This document shows positions 22,331 to 33,700 of a stretch of 64,000 nt of DNA, one piece after another. The stretch lies in the NCBI GenBank assembly GCA_015680685.1, contig MNCI01002119.1, forward strand, positions 732,569-796,568, written 5' to 3'. The stretch's first letter is position 1, and every line of letters starts with the position of its first letter. Made by a program: the position numbers and the translations under genes. The DNA is from Gnetum montanum. Its lineage: Eukaryota; Streptophyta; Gnetopsida; Gnetales; Gnetaceae. The notes beneath the pieces are model-generated. The model was given only the letters and a program-made list of their open reading frames with translations, was not told where the DNA came from and ran no database searches.

Positions 22331-22589
22331 ACATTTGCTAATTTGCTGCTACTCTGAAATTCCTAGGAGCGTCCTCTTCCTGTTACAGTATATCAACTGC
22401 ATGGCTTACCAAGTACATGAAAGCTAAGCCTCCAAATTCCGTGGCACCGTGTTTTTGCAGACTTTCCTTTGACAGGATTGTTGGGTTTTGGATTTTCGGC
22501 GGGTTTGGATTGTCAGGCAGTTTCTCTGCAACTTTTGTGCGGTTTCTGGTTTGTGGGCTTGTGATTTAGCCTCTGCTGAATCAGAAATT

Positions 22590-25500
22590 ATGGAGAGTAG
22601 CGCTGTGCAGGGCTCTCAAATGAAGAAGAAGCGAGGCAGAAAACCAAAGAGCTTCCATACAGCCATGGCAATGATGAGGACTGAACCAAATAGGACTAGT
22701 TCTCGAGAAAGGAAGTCTGTGGACCGTTTTATGGCCACAATAACGTCCTCCAAACCCAGATATGCTGTGATCCAAAAGGTATCTGATGACATTTGGTTTG
22801 TAGTTTGATGGTTTTTTTACGTTGGACACTGCTCAGCATTTTTATTTAAAATGTTTTCGTTGACATGTTTTCTACTCTGCATTCCGAGCTTTGATTTATG
22901 AATCTAATGTGCTGTAAGATTCTCTGCATGAAATGTTGTCAGATAGCAGTTTCAGGCTTCTGCAGTTATGTACAGAAGATTTTAGCAGATTTGTAGGAGT
23001 AGCTGCCTTTTTTAACGTACTAATGTTTTTGTTGGTTTGTTTAATTCTTTGGAAATGGTGCAGGGAAATGGAATGGCTTTCAAGTATATTCCCAACTGTG
23101 AGTAAAATACTGATGTTTCCTCCACCCTTCAAACATACCATAAAACTCATAAAAGCTTCACAGTTTTGTGTTTGCAAGCTTTCTTGAACATATTTTATGT
23201 TCACTGTGTTTTTTAAACCTGGCATGCTTTTGTTGATGGGATATTGTCTATTTTATTACTCCACGTTTCAGAATCAGGGATTGAATTATAGCTCTAAAAT
23301 CAAACCTAGTTTCATTAACTGTTCTAGTGAGCTTTCCGAAAACAGAACAAGAGTTTGATCTATCCAGGAGCAGATGTTGAAGTGCTGACGAAGATTAACT
23401 TCAGTGTTCATGTTACCAGCATAAAAAGTTTGGTGTAACTGTAAAGATGGAAGAAACCAGGGCCTCCTTAACCTGTTTGATTTCATAATGATCCAATTAT
23501 TTTTCCCTGTAGTTAAATAAACAGTTCAGCAGCTTTGTTTTCTAATTTCTTTGCCGCTCTTGAGAGATGAGTTTGTTATTTTGAATTCTTTGTCTTTAGC
23601 TACTTGGCTTAAAGTTAAAGATTCCTCTAGAGTTGATCCCTACAGTATGGTTTTCATTTTAATTTGATTACAAATGTACAATACTGTTCAATATGTTTTC
23701 TATTTTATGAATGGTAATTTTGTTAATGTGATTCATTTCAGTTAGATGATCGGAAATTTAATGAACAAAAATGTGAATGTAAGGCGGACATTTTTCAAAT
23801 TTTTTATCTCTGTTCTAGCAGTTGAATGCAATGATGGAAGATGTGTTCTTTTCTTCGATACTGAAAATATTCTGTGTTTCTTTTTCTTTTTCTTGTTTTT
23901 TTTTTCGGTTTCTCTCTCTTCAAGAAGTTAATTTTGGCAGTGTTTAAAAAATAGTTCTAAGTCAAGTTTTTGTTTTTGTTTTAATACAGTGGCATACAAA
24001 GTGTCCAAAAAATGCCAAAACGACCACATTATCAAACTACTCCATTCCATTCTTTATGGAAAGCTTGTAAAGGTATTACCAAAAGTATCTGAATTATCCA
24101 GTGTCCTGAAGTCCTCTCCATTCTTATACTAAATATTATGCTGCTTATTTGCTACTCATTATTTGCAACGTCATATACGATATTCTCATTCTGATGAGCT
24201 TTTGCATATTGTCTGTTCATATTCCTTAGCTTAAATGAGACAAATGGTCTGGTTCGCTTTGTTTGCCTGCATTGATAAGCACAATATGAAATTGTTGAGG
24301 TGGAATTTAATTCATAACCCAAAACAAAAACAATAATATTTGGAAATTGTTGAAATGCACAATTGGAGAGGCAGAGGATTACGACACTCTTCTTATGGTT
24401 TCAGCTCACCCTGGAAGATTCATTAGCATGCAGTTAGTGTATATATATAGGCACATGTATTGTTTTATTGTGTGTACAAATTCATACATAAAGAGTTTTA
24501 AACTTTTTTTCAATTATTTTAATAGATTAGTGTTATAAAATGTGATACATGGGAAATTAAAAATATAAAATACTGGAAACTGGAAGTTTTTATTACGTCC
24601 AGGAAATCACAAAGGATTTGTTGGACAGTTACAATATCTCAACATAGTGTTGAAGAAAGTTGAAAACATCATTGATGCAATGCCCAGAAATCTGATATAC
24701 ATTGCATCACTAACTTATGATTCCTGTGACACCTGCACACCACCAGAAAGTATTGATGGGACCATCTTCATGTACTAAAATATTCAATAAAAAAGCATTT
24801 AACATTGTTGTGTTACGTGTATGATGAACAGGTTCAATCGAGGCCTTGATAAAACTGAGATTTCTTATGCCTTTTGGTTATCCTTGACAATGACAATATG
24901 AATCTGAACTATTGCAAGAGCAAAGAGACAGTTGTACCTGATGTTAGTCTCAATTCTTTATTGTTCTTCTATCTTATATGAGTTGATATTTGATTAGGCA
25001 TATAATTCTCTGAATGCCCAACATATCTAATCTAGCACCCAAACATAAATAGATAAGTTCCACGTAATTTTATATGCAAAGTTGACATAGGGCAATAACT
25101 CTGTTTAAACCGTCATTCATGCCATTGATATGATCATTTGCTTGGATAAATTGAGGGATACCTTTGGGATTTTTTGTGTTTTTTCCTGTGTTATAAAGTT
25201 TTCCGTCATCCTGTCTTGTCCAAAAATGTGTTTTTGGTCATCTGTTTATGTAATTTTTACAAACTGCTTTTAAAAAAAATATCGTTGCTATAACTTGAAC
25301 TCCGGTAATTGTGTGAGATGTGGTGCATATCATTGAATAGAGAATATGCATAGTTTTCTTTTTGTCACATATCCTCTACTTACCAGTATTTCTTTCTAAA
25401 AATGTTGGTCATTAGAAAGTCTCTCTTTTAATACCATTTTTATTGTTTCTGAATGTCATTTTCCTTTTCATGGTGCGTTAAACTAAACAGGCTCATAATT

Positions 25501-28500
25501 TTTTTGTAGTGCAGACTGCAAGCAGGAAGTATGATATTTTAGAGTTCTCAGGTTTTTTGTGCAATGATAGCAAGGTAATGTTTTTTTTCAATGAGTTCAG
25601 GAGTTCGATTTGTCAAATTTAGCCTGACATTTAAGAGGCTGCAATTCTGTTTTTCTGTTTCTTAAATCTCTTTGACAATCCCATGGAGAATGCATTGCAT
25701 TTTTGACAGCTTGTACTGAGTAACTGAGATGGCATGATATGTGATTTCTAGTGTTTTGTTAACTCTACACAGGTTGGACAAAAACTTATAGAAAGAATTT
25801 ATAATATTTCCAAAGAGGAATTGGCTGAAGTTTGCAACTTCTTAGAACTTGATGTTCCCAAGTATTCTGGAAACAAGGTAGCAGAAATTTGTTACTCACA
25901 ATATTTAAGATGGAAAGATTAGAATAGTATATATGTTAAGATTAAAATTTTCATGCATGCATCAAACTTTGTTTGATTACAGGAAGACCTGGCACTTGGA
26001 CTACTGGATTTTCTTAAAGCTCCTTATTACATAACATCCTACGTGAACGTTGAAAATGAGCATGGGGTAAGTCTCCATCATCCCATACTACTTCAACTGG
26101 GCTGGGGAAAATCTCTTTTCAATAAAGTAGGCAGTGTCCTAGCAAGGAAAAAATGCTATTTAGTGATAAAATAAAATAAGATACAACTAGCTGTCCAGAG
26201 TAGTTATTTACGAAGTTACCCCATTATTATGTTTTAATTTTAAATTTTTTACTAATAATGAACTAAAATTGAAATAGGTGAAGCGGAAGCGAGGAAGACG
26301 GCGCAAAGACATTTTTGTCAATGCAGCTATACAGGTGGCTACTATTTTGTCATTACTAAAATATTTCTTTGTTTCCTGGAAGAAATTACTTATATAAAAG
26401 TGACCACCTTAACCAGGTGAACAGGAATCAATCATGCAAATTGTTATCATGAGCATCATCTTAGCCTTGTCCTAACCAAATGAGGTTGGCTAAAATTGTC
26501 AATGCAAGTAGTTGAAAGATATGCATATGCAGTTTTTTTTAATAATTGTGTACGATAGCACGCAGTCCTACGTCTATAATTGTTGACAAAGAATTAAAAA
26601 CAGAAACTATTTCTTTTTCCAGTTTTGTGTATACATAAATAATACCTGGTGTTTTAACCTTTAAATCATGGAACCTAAAATCGTTAACCAAAACTGTCAA
26701 TGAAAGTATAACTAAATTGGTAAGCTCATTGCTTTGTGGGCAAATAGGTTGTAAGTTCAAGTTACACTGGAGGTATCATTGTATGGTTGTAAGGTAAAAA
26801 TGCTAGCATATAGCTTACTTCCTGTTCCAACAACTTATTCAAAACTTTAAAAGCTTTCTATTAATGTTATTTGAGTATATTTCAAACAAAATAGTATAAG
26901 ACTTTTCATTAATTTTGGTTTCTCCTGCCATAATAATGAGTCAAGTTTTGTGAGTGGTTGTTGAAATTATAACTATATTTTCCCCCAGGCCATATAGCCA
27001 ACATGACGTTTTGGTAGACTGTTAACCAGAATATAACATCCAGCAACTCTGGGTTAATTTTTATGTATGTATAAATTATAATGCATTTTGATGTTTCTTG
27101 CATTCAGCTAAGCCCTGCAACTATAAATCTCACTTTAAAATTTTACATGAAGCAGTTTATTTTCTTGTAATTACCTTTGACAACCATCTTTTGACTGAAC
27201 AATATCTTTGTTATGATACCTTAGCTGTTGCAAGACCCTGGCGGATCATCTGGTTCCATGGATCAAATTGAGTCTTCAAGAACTATTGGTGCACATCAGG
27301 ATTACTTTGGGACTAGTAATCAAGAAGAGTTCGACCAGGTAGAAGATGATACAACTTCTACAACCCTTAGGAACATGGAGGAATTTGCTCAAAGGGTACC
27401 TGAATTTGAACAGAAAAATGAAATTGCTGGTGGGTTTTTTTATATAATTAGAGAATAAATTCGTTTAATAATGGCATTCATGTGTTGATATGGTATCGAA
27501 AATCCTTTAATTTTGTTCTTATTTAAAAAGACATAAAGAGAAGTCGAGGTAGACCAAGAATATATAATAGGCCAGATTTTCAATATGAAGCTAACGGTGG
27601 CCCTCTTCATTGTGGAGGGAAAAAAGTTTCAGAGATCATTACAGGTGAATTCTATCACCAAAGCATATAATGCAATTTTATTTTTGTCCGAGTATTGTGA
27701 GTTTAATTTCTAGTTTATTTTCACGACTGCCGCTATTTCTCTTTGTGCCTTATGTTATGTTATTTTATTATTTGTTTATCTATTGAATTTTTTTTATTTT
27801 TTTATTTTTATTTTTTGTTGGAGAACCGAAAGGGGTTAAAAGAGGTAGAGGAAGGCCAAGGAAAAGGCCTTCAGAGCTTCAGCACACTAAAAGTTCGGTG
27901 AATTATGTTATTATTGAAAACAAATATCGAGGGGAGATACCAGATAAATTACATCACCAAGTAATGCAATGTCTATTTTTGTCTGAGTATTACAAATTCA
28001 ATTTCTGGGTCATTTTCATGACTGACGTAAGTTTTTATTAAAGCCGTAAAAAGAGGTAGAGGAAGGCCAAGGAAAAGGCCTTTACAGCTTCAAAATCCAG
28101 AAGACATGCCAGGTGAATTAGAATTTTTGGGATGGCGGTCCTGTTGAAATCAATCATAAAATTAGAAATGCTAAATCACTTTTATTCAGGAGAGGAAGTG
28201 CTGGAAAAAGGTGGTTTTGTTGAAAGCGGTCATCAAGAAGAAATTCCATTTGATCTTTACTTGAGAGGAGAAGTTTTGGAAGATAATCTTCCTTATGAAA
28301 ATGAACAAGAGGAGATGCCAGGTGAACTTCGCTAGGGAGAATGCCAATTTTTCTGCAATTTATTTAAAATAAAATTTAATTATTTTTCATCGCTAATTTT
28401 ATGTGCTTATCCAGAGTTTAGAAACATAGATGCAGTAAGGAAATCCAGAGGCATAGCTAATCCAGAGGCGATTCCAATTAAAAATGACATGCCTACTGAT

Positions 28501-28873
28501 TTTCAGCTTTGTTCCGCAATCAGAGAATTTCTCTGTGACGTTGATTTTGAGAGCGTAAGCTTATTTCTAGAGTTTGGTTTTTTTTTTGCACGGTTATTAT
28601 ATTGAATTTTGTTGAGGTGTGCTCAAAGTTGAATCCATATTTCTGCAGGCAACACTATCTGATGTGGTCAATCATTTAGGTAAATATTACTTTAGGCATT
28701 GTTTTACTTGCAGAAGAATTTGGATGTTTGTTGTTTTGAGTTAATGTTTTTGGCTGTACAATATTTTAGGAAAGCAATTTAACCATGATCTCACAAACCA
28801 AAGAGATCATATAACAGCACTTATTCAGCAAGAGTTGACAAAGATGTCAGAGGAGAGTTACGAAGAGGATTGA
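22590..28873 (+). CDS. DEK: DEK domain-containing chromatin protein with AT-hooks
   Basis: Plant DEK-type nuclear protein; the family binds DNA and histones and helps organise chromatin. Exons: 22590-22778, 23064-23097, 23990-24072, 25515-25574, 25773-25877, 25983-26066, 26278-26334, 27225-27429, 27531-27644, (27824-27943 optional), 28044-28112, 28190-28321, 28415-28554, 28649-28679, 28770-28873. All joins except the optional exon use GT-AG with matching phase, giving 468 residues. The N-terminus has an AT-hook-like KKKRGRKPK, then SRERKSVDRF and the family core (KYIPN, LLHSILYGK, EFSGFL). Exons 5-6 form the SAP-like part (EELAEVCNFLELDVPKY, LLDFLKAP). KRKRGRRRK, KRSRGRPR and KRGRGRPRKRP AT-hooks follow. 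The last exons make a C-terminal DEK_C domain (TDFQLCSAIREFLCDVDFES, QRDHITALIQQEL). The ATG is the first after an upstream frame without homology; a start at 22488 is possible. Exon joins are predictions. Confidence 0.88.
26690..26790 (+). repeat. SINE-like copy, family 1 (in DEK intron)
   Basis: Lies in the intron 26335-27224. It has tRNA-like A and B box segments (AAATTGGTAAGCTCATTG and GTAAGTTCAAGTTACA). Other copies are at 37262-37400, 41090-41270 and 51577-51662. Confidence 0.55.
27824..27943 (+). other. Optional (cassette) AT-hook exon of DEK with a lost donor site
   Basis: Encodes KRGRGRPRKRP like the next exon (28044-28112). It is symmetrical in phase (1/1), so skipping it keeps the frame from exon 27531-27644 to 28044. 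At the place where the neighbouring exons have CAG|GTGAAT this exon has CAG|ATAAAT, so the GT donor is missing. The next GT, after 27960, would lead to a stop early in the following exon. Confidence 0.6.
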
Positions 28874-30732
28874 TCTTAGTGACATCAAGAATGATTGAAA
28901 AAAAAAATTCTATCTTGATGTTAATTTTTGTAAATAATTCTTTGATGACGGGATATTAGTTCTGCATGAGATTGGTGAATATGTTACAGACCTAGCGCAA
29001 AAGTTTAAAACTTGGGGTTGTCTAACATCTTCTGGAAAAACCTGAATTTTTTTATAAATTCAACCCCATTTGGAGCTACCATAAACAAGGTATGGGCTGG
29101 ATACTGCATTACCCAATGTTGTAGGATAATTTTTGTGATATTCTTGTTCTGGCAAATGTACTTTTTGAAGACCACAAATTGAAGATTTTTTTTTTTTTGA
29201 TATACCCATGTATTTCTTTTTTCTTTTTCTGTTTTCTAGAAAGTTTTTACAAAATTCTCTTCAATTCTAGTTTCTTTCCCCGTCGATTTATTGTAACAAA
29301 CGATTGCACAACAAATAATAATAATGGAAGACGTTGGCAGCAGGTGCTATGCTTTAAGATGATGGTAATGGTTGGATTGCCTTGAACTTTAAGAGCTATA
29401 GGATTGTGGGCGTTAAACTTAGATCTCCTTGAAACAATTTATAAGACTATTAATGTTTTTAGTCTGGATTGAAGACCCAGAACGCAAGAACTGTCATTTC
29501 CTTAAGAAAACAAATTTTCGCTATCCAAATATTGTAATAGGTGCGAGCATGTATAAATGTCGCTAAATTATATTTGGCACTCGATAGAATAGCAGCGCTA
29601 AAGAGGTTTGAAATTTGAAGCAAAAGAAATCCTAAGAATTTTTATTTTTTTTTATGGCATAGCTGTTCAGTGATCATTGTGAATTTGGAAGCTTCGACTG
29701 TATCAATGGAAAATCATTATGGACATATAATACATGCCTTCCAAGAATATTTGCCAGAAGCTTTGAAAAAAATTGTCCAGGTATCTTTTAAGCTGGGAAT
29801 TTCCCATTTTGAGTATCAATGAGTTTTACATATATGAGAAGCATAATAAGAAATCCAATATGCAATCTGAGAATAAGGGATTCACTAAAATATTACGAGG
29901 ATTACAGAATTTTTCAAGAAAAGGAACATTATTTACTGATTGCAATTTTTTTGATCTTAAGAAGTTTAGATGTTTGTTATTGGAGACCGAAGTGATTTAT
30001 TACTGGACCAGCGAAGGTAAAATTTTGCATTACCTAATTGGACTCGTGATCAGATAAGAGACATCACTAATTATAGTAGCCTGGTCCCCAACTACGAAAA
30101 CAATATGACCGTGTCCTTTGAGAAGTTTTTCTCCCCTTTGAAGTTGTATTTTAAAATAGGCTGATGGTTAGGAGCCTCAACCCTACTATATTTAAGTTTA
30201 GAAAAAGTTCAGTTCCAACGGAACACACCTAATTAACCTAACTTTCCCTTATACAAATTTTGACACCGTACCTGCTATTAATCCAACGATGCAACTCTAA
30301 TTTAATAATTGAACGCAATCTCACAATGATCAGGCTTGCTTACCATGTTTCTTTTAAGTTCTTAACGATCTCTGAAAGAATAATAAAAAATGTAGCATAT
30401 TATAACACCGCATACTCCGTAGATTTTTTCCAACTGAACTTCAACCACACTAACGACCCTATGAATTGCTGAACCATGTCCATTTCACTTGTTGACACTG
30501 CAAAAGGCCCGTAAAAGCTAATGCAGCACGGAATCTGTTTAAATACAAAAGTTTTTGGTGAGCGAAACATTGGAGTGGTTGAACCTAGCTGTTATGCTAC
30601 TGTAAGCAGACAAAAAAGTGGCATCTAGATTTGGTATTTTAAAATTTGCAGTTAGGTTTGGCCAATAGCTTTAACTTGAATTAAGGGCATCCAACACCCA
30701 ACCTCAACATCAAGAACATCAATAGTGTGAAG
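28874..30732. other. Spacer between DEK and laccase genes
   Basis: About 1.86 kb. The first part should hold the DEK 3' end and the last few hundred bases the laccase promoter. AT-rich; no ORF with recognisable content. I could not fix a polyadenylation site or TATA box with confidence. Confidence 0.4.
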
Positions 30733-33700
30733 ATGGGGACGCCAGAGGAGACTACACAGCCATTATGCAAAAGCAAAGCTCTGTTAATTGTCCTCATTGT
30801 TGCTCTCTTCGTTGCAGTGGCTGCAGTTTGGTATTTGCTCCACATCCATTACAAGGCTTCCTCTTCCTCCTCTGCTACAGTCCAGCCCATTCACTATGTT
30901 TTCAATGTAATTATCTTTACTTGGGTCTTTTCTTTTTCTTATTTACTTTAGTTTTTCGAAGTCATCGTAAACAGACGGGGTTCCTTAGTAATGAATCTTG
31001 TTTGCAACAGTAAAAGGGCGAATATCTTAGAAATGTTAATCCGTATTGAACATAATCGTTCTGAAAATGAAGCTTGATTAACCAGCTTGTGTCCATAATT
31101 TTGTTGTTTACCATGCTCATTCACCTTGAAACTGCTGGTACAATTTTCCTTTAAAATGAAATATAGCTACAGAAAATGAAGCTTGATTAACCAGATTATC
31201 TTTCTGCAAAACTTGTGTCCATAATTTTGTTGTTTACCATGCTCATTCACCTTGAAAATGCTAGTACAATTTTCCTTTAAAATGAAATATAGCTACAGAA
31301 AATGAAGCTTGATTAACCAGATCATCTTGTTGGCAAAACTTGTGTCCATAATTTTGTTGTTTACCATGCTCATTCACCTTGAAAATGCTAGTACAATTTT
31401 CCTTTAAAATGAAATATAGCTACATTGCTTTTAAAATGAAATATAGCTACATTGCTTTTGAATTGCAGTGGGGTGTTCCAATTGAAGCTATATGTGGACC
31501 TAATACATGTAGTCTAATACAGTACATTCAGATATTAAATCCAAGTATTAGATCAGCGGATCAACATACCCCTTAGAACTTAGAAGGATGTCAGAACTTG
31601 AAAGAAAGGAATATAACAATGCCTCCCTGTCCTTTAAAACTTAACCATGATATACATAACCATATTAAATCAGCATAAAAGCATAGACCTTAAAATCTTA
31701 CCTTGACTTATAATTAAGTAAATTGCAGTTATGTTCCTAAAAGGGCTTATAACAATGTATATCATTTCCTTCAATTTGTTATTTTAAATGGACCGGAAAG
31801 AGTTTTCACCATACACTAATTGACTGAACTGCAAGCAGGAAAAATTGAAAATTCCAACATTCTTTCCTGCAAAACACACCCGATTTTCCCAAAGCACTGA
31901 TGCTCTGACCATCTTGCAGTATCATTAATTTCAATATTAATTAGTTTTGATTTGTGTTTGTGGGCAGTTGGAAGTTACTTCGGTGCAGAGGCTATGCCGA
32001 GTGCAGCAGGTGGTTACGGTCAATGGGATGCTTCCGGGGCCCACCTTGCACCTGCAGGACGGCCAGTTTGTTACTGTCACAGTAATCAACAACTGCCCTT
32101 ACAATGCCACCATCCACTGGTACTCAAATCAGTAACCTAACAAACATTAGGTTTATTTGGTAGCTATCAGGCTCACTATCTAATCTGCAAATCTTTCAGT
32201 TTGCATCATCAATGTTTTAACTTTGTTGCAACAAAAAGGAAAAAAAAACATAGATCTATGTAAATCTGTTCATTTTCATTTTATCAGAAAGTAAAATATT
32301 AAAATAGGCTGCATTTCATTACAGGCATGGCATAAGGCAGGTGAGGAGTGCATGGGCAGATGGATCAGAGTACATAACACAATGCCCAATCATGCCAGGA
32401 GGCAGATACACCTACAGATTCAGGGTGGAGGAGCAGGAGGGTACTCTGTGGTGGCATGCCCATGTTTCATGGTTGAGAGCTACAGTTCATGGAGCCATTG
32501 TTATCCGACCCAAGCCTAATGTTTCTCCTCCTTACTCACAGCCTCATGGTGAGGCTGTTCTACTTCTGGGAGAATGGTGGAATGCTAATCCCATGGATGT
32601 CATTGCTGCTGCTCTGCAAACCGGAGGAGGCCCCAACATCTCCGATGCTCTCACCATCAATGGCCAGCCAGGGGCTTTGTATCCTTGCTCTGCTGCAGGT
32701 AACTTCCTCAATTAATTAAATTCGTTTTTCTGTATTCACAACTGGGAACTCGTTAGAACCTGTTTGAAGTTGCAATTCCTACAAAGCAGTAGAGAACTCG
32801 TTGGAACATGTTTGAAGTGGACGTAACATTAACTTTTATTGAAATTTTACTTTCTTTGTAGATTTCTTGATTTATGGAATGGTTGAAATGAACATACTAT
32901 AGGCTTTGAAAACATTTTCTAAGAAAGGTACTGAGCGTTCTTTGTAACATATTAAACAAATGAACTAAATTTGTAACTATAATATCTTACTTATGTTAAA
33001 TGTGTACTCTTTAATGTTATTTGTATTATATATAGTTTATGTGTTTTTCTTTATCATGAATTTTGAGCTATTTACCCTTACAAATTAAAAACTTAATCAA
33101 CTTAGCTATTCCAAGAAGAGTTGGGGCTCCAGCTTACTATTTTCCTCCCTTCTTTGCATCCCCCCTCTTTGAAAAGCTACATTTGAACTCAATTTTATAA
33201 TAGACATATATAACTACACACTTTAGACCAAAGAGGTATTGGTGTCACCATGCATGTTCTTTGTAGTGTTCTTTGTACTTGCCTTGGTTAAAGTCTCATT
33301 AAGTTCTCTTCCTATAGGTTCTTCCTTTGCTAAGTCTTGGTGTAAGGTATGACATGGGTGTTGGATCCCCAAAAATATACATATTAAAAATAAAAATTTA
33401 AAGAACAAATGCATAGGAGTACTACAAAGAGGAGAAATTCTAGATCCACAAAAAGGAAAGGCTTAAGGGTTTTGGGGATACCTTTTTAGGTTTTTATCCT
33501 GAATCTTAAAGAACCTCCCTTGACATTCCATGAAAAGATTAACATTGGCTAGAGGGGAAGGAGGCCTCTACTTTGTCAATAGAATCAGCATTATCAGAAG
33601 ATATTATCTCCATATCTTGATCAATAGTTACAAACAAATTATTAGTAGTTAAAATATCTTGAACATGCTATCTATTTTGAAGATTTGGCATGTAATCATT

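Larger units (their letters stand above)
20401..22589. other. Spacer between element A and the DEK gene, 5' region of DEK
   Basis: AT-rich, no recognised ORF. It contains three tandem duplications listed separately. The last ~1 kb is likely to hold the DEK promoter and 5' leader. A TTTTTGCAG acceptor-like site at about 22459 and GATTTAG at about 22569 leave room for an upstream untranslated exon, but I cannot place a transcription start. Confidence 0.4.

Noticed and set aside
22488-22589. Upstream ATG at 22488 as the DEK start
   Set aside because: The added 34 residues are hydrophobic and Cys-rich, unlike any DEK N-terminus; ATG 22590 leads directly into the basic AT-hook-like segment. Kept only as an alternative.
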